Source of the DNA: Streptomyces sp. GS7
GTDB taxonomy: Bacteria > Actinomycetota > Actinomycetes > Streptomycetales > Streptomycetaceae
NCBI RefSeq assembly: GCF_009834125.1
Contig: NZ_CP047146.1
Location: 1,853,501-1,917,500 of the forward strand
Direction of reading: 5' to 3'
Length of the DNA: 64,000 nt
Below, piece by piece: positions 7,411 through 16,508 of this stretch. The notes beneath the pieces are model-generated. The model did not search any database, had not been told where the DNA came from, and was given only the letters and a program-made list of their open reading frames with translations. The stretch's first letter is position 1; the number at the start of each line of letters is the position of its first letter. A program made the position numbers and the translations under genes.

Positions 7411-8760
7411 CTATTCCACTGCATGTACGGCGTTTACACGAAGTACCAGCACGCCAGGGACGAGTACCCCCAGTACCCCCAATCCGGCACAGCCTGCGGC
7501 CACTTTAGCCATGTCTGCCCAGGGCAACACGGCGGGCAGCTCCGCGAGGTAGGGCACGATCCGGGTCGACAGTCCGGCCAAGAAAACCCCGATGACTAAC
7601 CCGGCTGCCAGCAATCCGCTCAGTACGACGACGACAGACTCCCAGCCCAGCATTCGTAGCAGCTGCGCTCGCGTGCTCCCGGCCAACCGAAGCGCCGCGA
7701 ACTCTCCACGGCGCTGACGAGTGGCCAGCAAGAGGGTGTTGAGGATGCCCAGGGCTGCACAGACGATCAAGGGGGTCATGAGGATGCGCATGCCGACGGC
7801 GTTGTTCTCCTGCTGAAGCGCGTTATGTGCGGTGGCGGTCGCTCGTGATACGGCGTTGCCACACAGGAGCATGGTGCTGAGCCCAGACGCCAGAAGCACC
7901 GGACCTGCCATGGCCGCCACCCGTCGTCCCGCCGACGCGCTGTTCGCCGCCGCAAGACGGCCCGTGCAACGAGACAGCAACCGTCCAGGCAGGGAGCTGA
8001 GCGCGGCCACCGGGCGTACCACAAGCGGAAGCAGCAGCCAGGTGGCGATGAGCAGCATCATGCACAGGGCTAAAGCACCATTGAGTGCTTCGTGGGCGCC
8101 GCTTTTACGAGCGTAACGGTCCCAGACAGCCCAGGCGAGGAGCAGAGCAACCGTTGCCGCGATGGCGCGGCCGACGGGCAGCGTGCGGCGTTCGACCGCG
8201 GCTTCCCGGAGGGCGTCGACCGCGGACGTACGCAAGGGACCTCGTACCGCTGCCAACGCTGCCGGGATGGCGATCACGATGGTGGAGAGCAGCCCGACGG
8301 CGAAGCCGAGGGGCGAGAAGTCGGGTTGGGGGCCGGTCGGCAGAACGTGGTGGTTGATGAGCCAGTCCAGCACAGGGCCGAGGGTGAGTGTCCCGCCGGC
8401 GGCGCCTGCCACGCCGCCCAGTGCCGCGACCACTGCGGCCTCGCTCACGATCTGGATCCGGATCTGCGTCGTGGTCGCTCCGATGACCCGCAGAGCTCCG
8501 ATCTCCGTACGCCGCTGCTGAGCCACCAGAGCGAGAGTGTTGGACACCAATAGCAGGGCGGCGAAGCCGGAGGTGCCACCGACCAGGCCGAGCAGGGATT
8601 GCGCCGACCGCTCGGCGCGGTGCCCCGGATCGGCGTGGTGGACACTGTCCAGGACGGAGGCCAGCAGGGTCAGTAGACCCGCGCTCATGGCGGAGACGAG
8701 GAGGACGCCCAGGTACTGCCCCAGGCGGGTACGGACGGAGGTAAGGACGAGTGAGAGCAC
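7411..8760 (-). CDS. FtsX-like ABC transporter permease
   Basis: This 449-aa permease has two FtsX cores: residues ~60-190 (LVSNTLALVAQQRRTEIGAL followed by RVIGATTTQIRIQ) and residues ~325-440 (LGILNTLLLATRQRRGEFAA followed by LRLAGSTRAQLLRMLG). TM helices flank each core. The big extracytoplasmic domain of MacB-type permeases is lacking. It lies 6 bp downstream of the ATPase gene, so together they form an ABC transporter. Such MacB/LolCDE-type pairs next to two-component systems often act in export of, or resistance to, membrane-active peptides. Immunity to the lanthipeptide made nearby is a reasonable inference, not shown. Confidence 0.85.
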   Translation of the reverse strand: MLSLVLTSVRTRLGQYLGVLLVSAMSAGLLTLLASVLDSVHHADPGHRAERSAQSLLGLVGGTSGFAALLLVSNTLALVAQQRRTEIGALRVIGATTTQIRIQIVSEAAVVAALGGVAGAAGGTLTLGPVLDWLINHHVLPTGPQPDFSPLGFAVGLLSTIVIAIPAALAAVRGPLRTSAVDALREAAVERRTLPVGRAIAATVALLLAWAVWDRYARKSGAHEALNGALALCMMLLIATWLLLPLVVRPVAALSSLPGRLLSRCTGRLAAANSASAGRRVAAMAGPVLLASGLSTMLLCGNAVSRATATAHNALQQENNAVGMRILMTPLIVCAALGILNTLLLATRQRRGEFAALRLAGSTRAQLLRMLGWESVVVVLSGLLAAGLVIGVFLAGLSTRIVPYLAELPAVLPWADMAKVAAGCAGLGVLGVLVPGVLVLRVNAVHAVE

Positions 8761-8766
8761 GGCCGT

Positions 8767-9549
8767 TCACACCTCCAGGGCGGCCAAGCGGGCCGCAATC
8801 GTCTCGGCCGTGGTGGCCTCGGGCCCCGCCAGCCGGTCGACCAGCCGTCCGTCGGCGAGCAGCAGCGCCTCATCGGCCCAGGCTGCTGCCTGTGGGTCGT
8901 GGGTCACCATGACGACGGTAGCCCCCAGGTCGTCGACGGCCCCGCGGAGCAAGGCAAGCACCTCACGGCCGGAGGCCCGGTCCAGCGCACCGGTAGGCTC
9001 GTCCGCGAAGACCACCTCGGGCCCGGTGATCAGAGCGCGGGCAAGAGCGACGCGTTGCCGTTGGCCTCCCGAGAGCTGACCGGGCCGGTGCCGGCGGCGG
9101 TCATGCAAACCCACGCGCGCCAAGAGATCGTTCAAGCGGTGCGTATCGGGTCGGCGGCCGGCCAAGCGCAGCGGCAACTCCACGTTGGCGGCGACGCTCA
9201 GCGCGGGAATGAGGTGGAAGTCCTGGAAGACAAAGCCGACGCGGTCTCGGCGCAGCAGCGTCAACTGCCGCTGGGAAAGCTCGCCCAGATCACGGCCGCC
9301 AAGGACGACGGAGCCCGTGGTGGGGTGCTCCAGCCCGGCCGCGCAATGCAGCAACGTCGACTTACCCGAGCCCGATGGCCCCATCACGGCGGTGAAGGTG
9401 CCTGCAGGAAAGCCGTGATCGATACCGTGCAGGGCGGTTACTGCACCTGCCCCTTTACCGTGCACCTTGCGTAAGGAGCGCAGGCGGACGGCCATATGCT
9501 CATCCGTAACGGGCCGGTAGTCGAGGGAGGGCGGTGGCGTCATCTTCAT
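8767..9549 (-). CDS. ABC transporter ATP-binding protein (MacB/LolD type)
   Basis: This 260-aa ATPase carries Walker A GPSGSGKSTLLHC, Q-loop FQDFHLIPALSV, signature LSGGQRQRVALARAL, Walker B EVVFADEPTGALD and switch His in VMVTHDPQAA. All catalytic residues are present. The GALD Walker B ending is typical of the LolD/MacB subfamily, which partners FtsX-type permeases, and such a gene follows 6 bp downstream. ATG 9549 was chosen as start (AGGA just upstream); an in-frame TTG lies 12 bp earlier. The gene is divergent from the sensor kinase at 9670, leaving a 120-bp shared promoter region. Confidence 0.9.
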   Translation of the reverse strand: MKMTPPPSLDYRPVTDEHMAVRLRSLRKVHGKGAGAVTALHGIDHGFPAGTFTAVMGPSGSGKSTLLHCAAGLEHPTTGSVVLGGRDLGELSQRQLTLLRRDRVGFVFQDFHLIPALSVAANVELPLRLAGRRPDTHRLNDLLARVGLHDRRRHRPGQLSGGQRQRVALARALITGPEVVFADEPTGALDRASGREVLALLRGAVDDLGATVVMVTHDPQAAAWADEALLLADGRLVDRLAGPEATTAETIAARLAALEV

Positions 9550-9669
9550 GGTCCTATTCAATTCCCGATGGAGATCGTCGTCAGTGGAGCGTGGTGGAAT
9601 ACCGGGGTAGTGCTGGGTCTACCCGTGCTTCACGGCCCGGGGCGGGCATGCGGCGCCGGAGGGGGAGCA

Positions 9670-10974
9670 GTGGAGCTGCAGGCGCAGGAGCGTGGCGCGG
9701 CGATATACGCGTTGCTGGGCCAGAAGTCAAAGCGGCTGGGCCAGTCGGCACTGTATCTGGCTGGTGGCTTTCCAGTGGCTCTGCTCTGGCTGGTGGTCTG
9801 GCTCCCCACGGTGGCACTCGGCGCAGCGACTGCCCTGATTGCCATCGGGCTCCCTGTGCTTGCCGTTGCGGCGCTCTTTGGTATCCCGTTTGGAGTGGTG
9901 GAACGGGCCCGACTTCGTCTGTTCACGGGCCGAAGGGTGCCCACGCCCCACGCACCGCATGCACGAGAGGACGGTGGGGCGCTGGTGTGGGCATGGCGGC
10001 GGATCAGGGAGCCTGCGACGTGGTGGGAACTCGGCTACGCGGCGGTCCACTGTGCGGTTGCCGTCGCCGACTTCGCCCTAGTTGCGGGCAGTCTGCTGCT
10101 GTCCGCCAGTCTTCTCACAGCTCCGCTGCTACGCGGCTTCACGCGCGATGGCGAGCTGCGGGTCGCCGTATTCGCGGCGCGTACGGGCCTTCAGGCGCTG
10201 CTTCTGGTGCCGTGCGGAGGCGTGGTGCTGGTTGTCGTCTTCCTGGTGCTCACCAGGTATGCGGAGATTCGGGCCCGTATCGCTACGAGCTTGCTGACCA
10301 AGGGGCGCAGCGTCGCGTCACCACATCAGGACGGAAAGATCGGCCAGTTGGTGCGCTCTAGGGCTCGCATTCTGGGGGCGTTCGATGCGGAGCGTCGCCG
10401 GATCGAGCGAGACCTACATGACGGGGCACAGCAACGACTCACCGCACTCATCATGACTCTGGGCCTGGCGCGCCTGGAGCTTGCCGACAGCGATCCCGCG
10501 GCCAGACAACTGGTCGACAAGGCATACCAAGAGGCCCGCACCACCCTCAACGAGCTGCGGGACCTGGTCCACGGTATCTACCCTGCGGCACTCACCGACC
10601 GCGGACTGCCGACCGCTCTCACCGCCCTGGCTGAGGACTGTGCCGTACCGACGGAAGCGGAGATCGATCTGGAAGGCATGCGGACACGCCCGCCGGAAGC
10701 GGTAGAAGCGGCAACGTACTTCGTGGCCTGCGAAGCGCTGACCAATGTCGTCAAGCACAGCGGCGCGACCGAGGCACGGCTGTCTCTGCGCCGCGTGGGG
10801 CCTCATTTGGTCTTGGAGGTATATGACAACGGCGTTGGCGGTGTCGATGCCGAGGCCGGCAGCGGCCTGCTGGGCCTGGCCGACCGTGTGGCCGCCTTCG
10901 AAGGATCCGTTCATGTGTCGAGTCCGGACGGCGGGCCGACCCGCTTACACGTGGAGATTCCATGCGCATCGTGA
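9670..10974 (+). CDS. Sensor histidine kinase (NarL/LiaS-like)
   Basis: This protein of about 434 aa has an N-terminal membrane domain with paired helices (ALYLAGGFPVALLWLVVWLP, VALGAATALIAIGLPVLAVA, then a second pair near residues 120-190). It is followed by HisKA_3 (DAERRRIERDLHDGAQQRLT, phospho-acceptor His in DLHDGAQQ) and HATPase_c (VACEALTNVVKHSGATEA; DNGVGGVDAEAGSGLLGLAD). The N-terminal region resembles the Streptomyces 'sensor domain-containing' kinase family. GTG 9670 was chosen because GGAGGGGG precedes it; earlier in-frame starts at 9496 and 9571 lack a good site. Its end overlaps the response regulator start by 13 nt. Confidence 0.88.
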   Translation: MELQAQERGAAIYALLGQKSKRLGQSALYLAGGFPVALLWLVVWLPTVALGAATALIAIGLPVLAVAALFGIPFGVVERARLRLFTGRRVPTPHAPHAREDGGALVWAWRRIREPATWWELGYAAVHCAVAVADFALVAGSLLLSASLLTAPLLRGFTRDGELRVAVFAARTGLQALLLVPCGGVVLVVVFLVLTRYAEIRARIATSLLTKGRSVASPHQDGKIGQLVRSRARILGAFDAERRRIERDLHDGAQQRLTALIMTLGLARLELADSDPAARQLVDKAYQEARTTLNELRDLVHGIYPAALTDRGLPTALTALAEDCAVPTEAEIDLEGMRTRPPEAVEAATYFVACEALTNVVKHSGATEARLSLRRVGPHLVLEVYDNGVGGVDAEAGSGLLGLADRVAAFEGSVHVSSPDGGPTRLHVEIPCAS

Positions 10975-11606
10975 TCGCGGAGGATTCCGCCCTATTACGC
11001 GAAGGTCTAGTACAGATCCTGGCGAAATTCGGCCACGATGTGGTGGCGGCAGTGGACAACGCGCCCTCGCTCCTGGCAGCGGTGCGCGACCACACACCCG
11101 ATCTGGCAGTGATCGACATTCGTCTGCCGCCAGGGTTCAAAGACGAGGGGATACAGGCTGCGGTGACGTTGCGGCGGGAGCACCATAGCCTCGCCGTGCT
11201 CATGCTGTCGCAGTACTTGGAGGCCGATTACGCCGCCGAACTGCTAGAGACGGGTGATGCGGGTGCTGGCTATCTCCTCAAAGACCGCATCGGCGACGTT
11301 CTCGACTTCCTCGATTCAGTAGGACGGGTAGCCGCCGGGGAGACCGTCATCGACCCAGAGATCGTCCGTCGGCTGCTGGGGCGGCGCCATGGTCGGTCCT
11401 CCATACAGGCGCTCACCCCCCGCGAAACGGAGGTGCTCGCGTTAATGGCCGAAGGGCGTTCCAACGCTGCGATCGCTCAAGACCTGTCAGTCACCCAGGC
11501 CGCGGTCGCGAAGCATATCGGGAACATCTTCGACAAGCTGGGGCTGCATGCGAGCGGCACGGATCACCGCCGGGTGCTGGCAGTGCTGGCCTATCTCAAG
11601 CGCTGA
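10962..11606 (+). CDS. NarL/LuxR-type response regulator
   Basis: This 214-aa regulator has a receiver domain with MRIVIAEDSALLREGL, phospho-acceptor Asp in DLAVIDIRLPPGF, and Lys in YLLKDRIGDV. Its LuxR-type HTH contains LTPRETEVLALMAEGRSNAA and VAKHIGNIFDKLGL. It overlaps the kinase gene by 13 nt and is its cognate partner. The divergent FtsX/ATPase operon is the likely target, as in Bce/Lia-like stress systems (inference). Its 3' end overlaps the convergent lanthipeptide exporter gene by 11 nt. Confidence 0.9.
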   Translation: MRIVIAEDSALLREGLVQILAKFGHDVVAAVDNAPSLLAAVRDHTPDLAVIDIRLPPGFKDEGIQAAVTLRREHHSLAVLMLSQYLEADYAAELLETGDAGAGYLLKDRIGDVLDFLDSVGRVAAGETVIDPEIVRRLLGRRHGRSSIQALTPRETEVLALMAEGRSNAAIAQDLSVTQAAVAKHIGNIFDKLGLHASGTDHRRVLAVLAYLKR

Positions 11607-13452
11607 TGCCAATTGGGTGGCCAGCTCCCGCCATGCCGTCACCGAACTGCGTGCGGTAGAGCGAAGCATAGAGCCCGTTTGCTGCCAGCAGTTCCTCGTG
11701 GGTCCCACTCTCCGCCACACCGCCGTCCTGCAGCAAAACAATCCGGTCGGCTCCACGCACGGTGGACAGGCGGTGCGCAACAATCAGGGCTGTGCGACCG
11801 TGCAGGGCTCGCGCCAGCGCCTGCTGGACCCTTCGTTCCGACTCCGAGTCGAGATGCGCGGTCGCCTCGTCGAGCACCACGATCCTCGGGTTCTTCAACA
11901 ACAGGCGGGCGATCGCCAATCGTTGTCGCTCACCCCCCGAGAGGTGATGGCCGCCGTCACCGACCACGGTGTCCAAGCCACCGGGCAAGCGCTGCACGGT
12001 GTCCCAGACCATGGCCGCCCGGCAGGCGCTTTCACATGCTTCATCGGTGGCGTCGGGAAGCGCGTAGGTGAGGTTGGCCCGCAGCGTGTCGTGGAAGAAG
12101 TGACTGTCCTGGGCCACCACTCCAATCGCATCCCGTATTGACTCCTGAGAGACGGTGCGCAGGTCGTGCTGGCCGATCCGAACAGTGCCACTCACCGGGT
12201 CGTACAGCCGGCACACGAGATTGACCAGAGTCGACTTGCCTACCCCCGACGGGCCGACCACGGCGAGGGTCCGGCCGGCCTCGACATGCAGATCGAGGCC
12301 CCGAAGAACGTCCCGCTCCTTGCCTCCGATCGGGGCCTCCTTGTCCAGCGTGACGAGGCTGGAACCTGATGGCGTTTGGTGGTGGAAGCGGACGTTCTCG
12401 AAGGTGATGGACGCCGCATCTGGGGGCAATGCCACGGCCGTGGGGCTGTCCTGGACGTCGGGAGGAAGGTCCAGAACCTCAAATATGCGCTCGAAGCTGA
12501 CGACCGCAGCGGTGACCTCGGAGCGGGACTGCGAGAGAGAGGTGATGGGTCCGTAGAGGCGAGCCATCAGGGTAATCATGGCCATGAGTGTGCCCACGGT
12601 GATGCCGCCGTCGACAGCCAAGAGCCCCCCTGCCAGATAGACCGTGGCGGTGCCCATGGTCGCCAGCCAGGAGACGGTGAGCGCCAGCATGGCATTGGTA
12701 ACCGTCAGCCGTATGCCGGCATCATGCAGCTGCCTGCCACGGCGCTCGAAGTGCTGGACCTCAGTCACAGGCCGGCCGTAGAGCTTGGTGAGAAACGCCC
12801 CCTGGCTGCTGAACCGTTCAGTCATGAAGCTCACGAGTGCGGCGTTATCCGTCAATTGGTTCCGGTTCAGGCGGCGCAGCCGTCGGTTGAGAACCCGAGC
12901 CGGCAGTAGGCATGCGGGCACCAATACGGCAGCCAGGGCGGTGATCTGCCAGGACAGGAAGACCATGGTGACCGCCACCGAAACGACTGCTACAAGGTTC
13001 GACAGCAGAGTGGACGCGGTGGTGGTAAATGCTCTTTGGGCCCCCAGGACATCGGAGTCCAGACGAGTGACAAGGCTTCCGGTTGGCACCTTGGTGAAGA
13101 AGGCGACAGACATGCGTTGCACGTGGGAAAAGGCGCGCTGCCGCAGGTTGAGGGTCATCCCCTCTCCAATGCCAACGGCCAGACGCCGCTCGAAATAAGT
13201 CACCACGGCGGTGACAGTTGCCAACGCCACGAGCAGTACTACCAGCTCGATAATCCGGCTCTTGTCGTGCCGCAACACCCCCTCATCTACGATGCGTTGG
13301 GTGAGCAGTGCCGGCAGAACTATCAGTGCCGACTCAATCAGCACGAGGCAGAAGAAACCCATGAGGCGGCCGCGAAAGGGCGCGGCGCATGCTGCGATCC
13401 GGCGCCACGTGCCTGGAGCCCGACCACTTCGCTCCTGTTGCCTGCCGTGCAT
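11596..13452 (-). CDS. ABC exporter of the class III lanthipeptide cluster (LanT-like)
   Basis: This 618-aa half-transporter has an N-terminal transmembrane domain of about six helices (residues ~30-330) fused to an ATPase domain. The ATPase carries Walker A VVGPSGVGKSTLVNLVC, signature HLSGGERQRLAIARLLL, Walker B RIVVLDEATAHLD and H-loop IVAHRLST. There is no N-terminal C39 peptidase domain, so leader removal would need another protease, as is usual in class III clusters. Its position just after the two precursor genes and a hairpin on the same strand matches the ramA/ramB position in SapB-type clusters. Export of the modified peptide is the expected role. Only one half-transporter is present, so it probably works as a homodimer. 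Confidence 0.88.
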   Translation of the reverse strand: MHGRQQERSGRAPGTWRRIAACAAPFRGRLMGFFCLVLIESALIVLPALLTQRIVDEGVLRHDKSRIIELVVLLVALATVTAVVTYFERRLAVGIGEGMTLNLRQRAFSHVQRMSVAFFTKVPTGSLVTRLDSDVLGAQRAFTTTASTLLSNLVAVVSVAVTMVFLSWQITALAAVLVPACLLPARVLNRRLRRLNRNQLTDNAALVSFMTERFSSQGAFLTKLYGRPVTEVQHFERRGRQLHDAGIRLTVTNAMLALTVSWLATMGTATVYLAGGLLAVDGGITVGTLMAMITLMARLYGPITSLSQSRSEVTAAVVSFERIFEVLDLPPDVQDSPTAVALPPDAASITFENVRFHHQTPSGSSLVTLDKEAPIGGKERDVLRGLDLHVEAGRTLAVVGPSGVGKSTLVNLVCRLYDPVSGTVRIGQHDLRTVSQESIRDAIGVVAQDSHFFHDTLRANLTYALPDATDEACESACRAAMVWDTVQRLPGGLDTVVGDGGHHLSGGERQRLAIARLLLKNPRIVVLDEATAHLDSESERRVQQALARALHGRTALIVAHRLSTVRGADRIVLLQDGGVAESGTHEELLAANGLYASLYRTQFGDGMAGAGHPIGISA

Positions 13453-13509
13453 CGCCTCTCCCTTCAGGTACCGCGGTGACCTAGGCCGACCGCCGCGGTC
13501 GGAAACGAC

Positions 13510-13537
13510 GTGCGGGGCGGCTTACGCCGCCCCGCAC
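13510..13537 (-). terminator. Hairpin between precursor genes and exporter
   Basis: GTGCGGGGCGGC and GCCGCCCCGCAC form a perfect 12-bp stem with a TTAC loop, 22 bp beyond the stop of the second precursor gene. Such hairpins after lanA genes act as partial terminators or mRNA stabilisers, raising precursor expression over the downstream exporter. Confidence 0.7.
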
Positions 13538-13559
13538 TCATCCGATCTCAGTCAGTCAC

Positions 13560-13676
13560 TCAGCAGAAGACGCTGATGCCGCTGGTGTCGTTGCAGTGCG
13601 CGCTGTTGCCAGAGTCCAGAGCGGTGACGTCCTCGTCACGAAGCTCCAGGGACTGCAGGTCAAGAATGTTCGCCAT
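13560..13676 (-). CDS. Class III lanthipeptide precursor 2
   Basis: This 38-aa precursor peptide starts at ATG 13676, just after AAAGGAGCG. The leader is MANILDLQSLELRDED, which contains the ILxLQ box that class III LanKC enzymes recognise, followed by VTALD. The core contains SGNSAHCNDTSGISVFC. It holds two S-x-x-S-x-x-C units, the labionin/lanthionine pattern, and the second ends the peptide at the last residue. The gene is too short for routine gene calling. It is a tandem copy of the gene at 13713-13829 (start-to-start 153 bp). The two leaders are identical for 16 residues and the cores differ at Ala/Glu and Phe/Val positions. LanKC upstream is the presumed modifying enzyme. Confidence 0.92.
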   Translation of the reverse strand: MANILDLQSLELRDEDVTALDSGNSAHCNDTSGISVFC

Positions 13677-13712
13677 GATGACGCTCCTTTGAATCAGTAG
13701 GGTTTGCGGGGA

Positions 13713-13829
13713 TCAGCAGACGACGCTGATGCCGCTGGTGTCGTTGCAGTGCTCGCTGTTGCCGGAGCCCAGGGCGACGATGTCCTCGTCACGAAGCTCC
13801 AGGGACTGCAGGTCAAGAATGTTCGCCAT
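13713..13829 (-). CDS. Class III lanthipeptide precursor 1
   Basis: This 38-aa precursor starts at ATG 13829 after AAGGAGCG. It has the same leader as the downstream copy (MANILDLQSLELRDED, with the ILDLQ recognition box), then IVALG. Its core is SGNSEHCNDTSGISVVC, with two S-x-x-S-x-x-C motifs. By the labionin rule (Ser-x2-Ser-x2-5-Cys) each peptide could carry two labionin or lanthionine rings, with a C-terminal Cys closing the second. It lies 60 bp downstream of the LanKC gene on the same strand. The products would be related to SapB/labyrinthopeptin-type class III lanthipeptides, but the core sequence is not one I recognise. Confidence 0.93.
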   Translation of the reverse strand: MANILDLQSLELRDEDIVALGSGNSEHCNDTSGISVVC

Positions 13830-13889
13830 GATGACGCTCCTTGATTGGTGCGGGGCCAAGACGGCCCCATGGTGGGTGTGAACCCGCCG

Positions 13890-16508
13890 TCAGGACTCCT
13901 GATGGGCCTGACGGAGGAATGGGAGGAAACTCGCGGTACCGCTCAAAGCGCTCTTGAGGCCGAGCAGGATGCCCGCGTTTCCAGTCGCGTAGTCCATCGA
14001 AATCCGCATCAGCTGGAAGCCGGGGAAGACGACGTCTCCGTGAAGTCCGAGCTGATGCCAGGACAGTCGCTCAAGATGGCGTCGGGTGACCTGGATCGTC
14101 TCGGAGTCAGTGGGGCCTGTGATGTATTGCAGGGCCACCATTTGGCCGACACGGCCGTTCCAGAGGGAAGGCTGTACGAAGAATCCGGCGGCACAGGTGT
14201 TGCGTGCCGCTTCGAGAGCGTCCAACAGCCGACCGTCCTTGCGATGACGCAACAGCTCCGAGCCAACGATGGCGACTCCTGCGGCGCCGGTCTCGATATA
14301 CGGATTGAGCCGCCATCCCTCGTCCACGTTCAAGGTGTTGAAGCTCGAAACCCGGCAGCGGTCCAGGTCAAGGTGGGACGCCGTGAATGCCGCGTCCAGC
14401 CATGAGTTGTCGCCGATGTGCTCGTACATCCGCAACATCAGTAGGGCGGGTCCTGACCAGCCGTGCATGAGGCCAGCCGGCCCCTTCGACTTGCGGACCA
14501 GGCCGAGTTCCGCTCCGGAGCGTGTGCCACCGGCCTGCGGAAACCTACCGCTGGCGACCGTTTCCGCTACCCTCTCGGCCAGTTGCACGGCGCGGTCACT
14601 CATTGTGCTGTCGCCCTTAACCCTGGCGAAGTGCAGCAGATTCAGCGCGATACCGGAGAGCCCGCCGAACAGATTCGGGTTGGTCAACTGGTCGAGTGTG
14701 GGGTCGATCTGCTCGATCAGGTGCAGAGCCTCCTTCTCGCGGCCAATCTTCTGGAGCGTGTGAGCCACTCCGTGCAGGCCGTCGAAGAATCCCGGTTGGT
14801 TGGTGCTGCTGCGCTCGACTGCGGACAACAACCATTCATCCGCCCCCTCGGGGATCTCATATCCGCATTCTCGAAGCGCGTACAGCACGCCTGCCGCGCC
14901 GAACGCGAAGGTCTCTCCTATTTGTGAGAATTGTCGTACGTCGCCGGGGAAGAGTCGGTCTTCCCGTTCAGGCGTCGCACTGGCCTTGATCGCCGCTGCC
15001 ATGGAGTCCAGTAGTCGTGGCCAGTCGGTGGCCTCGCCCTGGACCTGCACCGTAGGCCGGCCGATGCCCGCTTGTGCTGCCTTCGTCCTGGGCACGGACG
15101 TTCCCAACCCGGTGCGGATGGCCTCGATGTACTCCGCCGGTACGGGGAAGTTCTCCCGCATTGCGTCGATCAGGTCGTGGATTTTCTCCCGGTCCAGCGT
15201 GAGAATCGGAACAAGAGGCATGAAGAGCCAAAGGCGCAGGATCGCCATCGCGTAGATATCGACCCTTGTGCCGCGGTATTCCCGAGGCGCAGCAAAGCCC
15301 GGTGCGGCCATGGCCTGTTGGAAGCCGTCAGCATCAAAGGAGGACGTCTCGAAGTCGACGAGCACTGCCCGACCATCCTCAAGCACCAGAATATTGTGTG
15401 GGTGCAGGTCGCCGTACACCACACCCCGGTCGTGGATCTCATCGAGGAGTGTCTCCACCTGCCGGCATACATCCATGGCCCACTGGGCGTAGGTCGCCTT
15501 CTGCTCCTCGTCCACGTCAGCGCCGAGCAGCGGATATGTCTGGGCTTCCTTTGAACTCAGCCGTTCGGCTTCGAAGTACTCGATGGCCAGGAAGTGGTGA
15601 TCCCAAGCAGTAAAGTGCTCATAGAGCCGCGGTATCCCCTGAATCCCATCGAGCTTGGCCAACGTATCCCGCTCACGAAGGAGCCGGGTTACCGCGTCGG
15701 CTGCCTCCATGTCGAGTCCCGCGTGTGGTCGGGCTTCCTTCAGAACTACCTGGAGCCCATCGGAGAGGCGCTGAGCCACATAGATTCCACCGCCGTTGGA
15801 GAAGTGGAGCGGTTTGAGGATCTGGTACGGAAAAGTATCCTTCGAAGGTACTGTGCGTGCCTCGATGCTCTTCTTCAGGATGTCTGGCGGCGTTACCCAA
15901 ACCGGCACCTCGAAGACCGGTCTGCGTATGTCCGGTACGAGCTCGCCGTCCGGCCGCTGCATGGCGGGGACGACATCACCGCTCTCCAGCAGGATCTCCC
16001 GCTTGCGGAACCCTCCGTAACGCACGTAGAGCGGTCCGGATTCATAGCGCGCATCGCTGAGGATATACGGGCCGGGCTCGCCCTCCAGGAGGGCTGCGAG
16101 ACCAGTCAGTACATCGGTTAACTCCGCCTCGTCACGGGGGTAGATCGTGACGAGCTTGCCGCTCGCACCTCGCGGAGCATACTTACTGTTCTGCCCTAGG
16201 AAGGCGTGCCGGCTGGCTAGGAACTTGAAGCCGTAGCGGCGGGGGACGCAGTATTCCCACACCGTTTCAATGATGCGTTCGGCGTTGTCGAAGGTGCCCG
16301 AGGCGTGCACCTTCCACCCCTGTTCCAGCATGTGCTCACCAAGGGGGTGGAGCTCCAGCCACATGTCCCCTCTGTGCTGCCGCCATCCTTCGGGAACTGG
16401 GCGGCCGGACACCTCGAAATCGGTATCGCTTGCGCCGTTGCCAGACCGGCCGGGGGCTTCGAAGAAGACTGGGTCGGCCATGCAGTAATTCTCATAGCGC
16501 TTGTCCAC
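13890..16508 (-). CDS. lanKC: Class III lanthipeptide synthetase LanKC
   Basis: This 872-aa trifunctional enzyme phosphorylates Ser/Thr, eliminates phosphate and cyclises with Cys. It has an N-terminal lyase domain (residues 1-~200), a Ser/Thr-kinase-like domain (~230-500) with GVVYGDLHPHNILVLEDGRA and the metal-binding VDFETSSF, and a C-terminal LanC-like cyclase (~560-872) with LFGGLSGIALNLL and GLMHGWSGPALLML. The Cys zinc ligands of class I/II cyclases (WCxG, CH) are not visible, as expected for class III. GTG 16508 was chosen because GGAGGGG precedes it and the protein then begins VDKRYENYCMADPVFFE, the usual LanKC N-terminus. Both precursor genes follow downstream in the same direction. 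Confidence 0.95.
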   Translation of the reverse strand: MDKRYENYCMADPVFFEAPGRSGNGASDTDFEVSGRPVPEGWRQHRGDMWLELHPLGEHMLEQGWKVHASGTFDNAERIIETVWEYCVPRRYGFKFLASRHAFLGQNSKYAPRGASGKLVTIYPRDEAELTDVLTGLAALLEGEPGPYILSDARYESGPLYVRYGGFRKREILLESGDVVPAMQRPDGELVPDIRRPVFEVPVWVTPPDILKKSIEARTVPSKDTFPYQILKPLHFSNGGGIYVAQRLSDGLQVVLKEARPHAGLDMEAADAVTRLLRERDTLAKLDGIQGIPRLYEHFTAWDHHFLAIEYFEAERLSSKEAQTYPLLGADVDEEQKATYAQWAMDVCRQVETLLDEIHDRGVVYGDLHPHNILVLEDGRAVLVDFETSSFDADGFQQAMAAPGFAAPREYRGTRVDIYAMAILRLWLFMPLVPILTLDREKIHDLIDAMRENFPVPAEYIEAIRTGLGTSVPRTKAAQAGIGRPTVQVQGEATDWPRLLDSMAAAIKASATPEREDRLFPGDVRQFSQIGETFAFGAAGVLYALRECGYEIPEGADEWLLSAVERSSTNQPGFFDGLHGVAHTLQKIGREKEALHLIEQIDPTLDQLTNPNLFGGLSGIALNLLHFARVKGDSTMSDRAVQLAERVAETVASGRFPQAGGTRSGAELGLVRKSKGPAGLMHGWSGPALLMLRMYEHIGDNSWLDAAFTASHLDLDRCRVSSFNTLNVDEGWRLNPYIETGAAGVAIVGSELLRHRKDGRLLDALEAARNTCAAGFFVQPSLWNGRVGQMVALQYITGPTDSETIQVTRRHLERLSWHQLGLHGDVVFPGFQLMRISMDYATGNAGILLGLKSALSGTASFLPFLRQAHQES

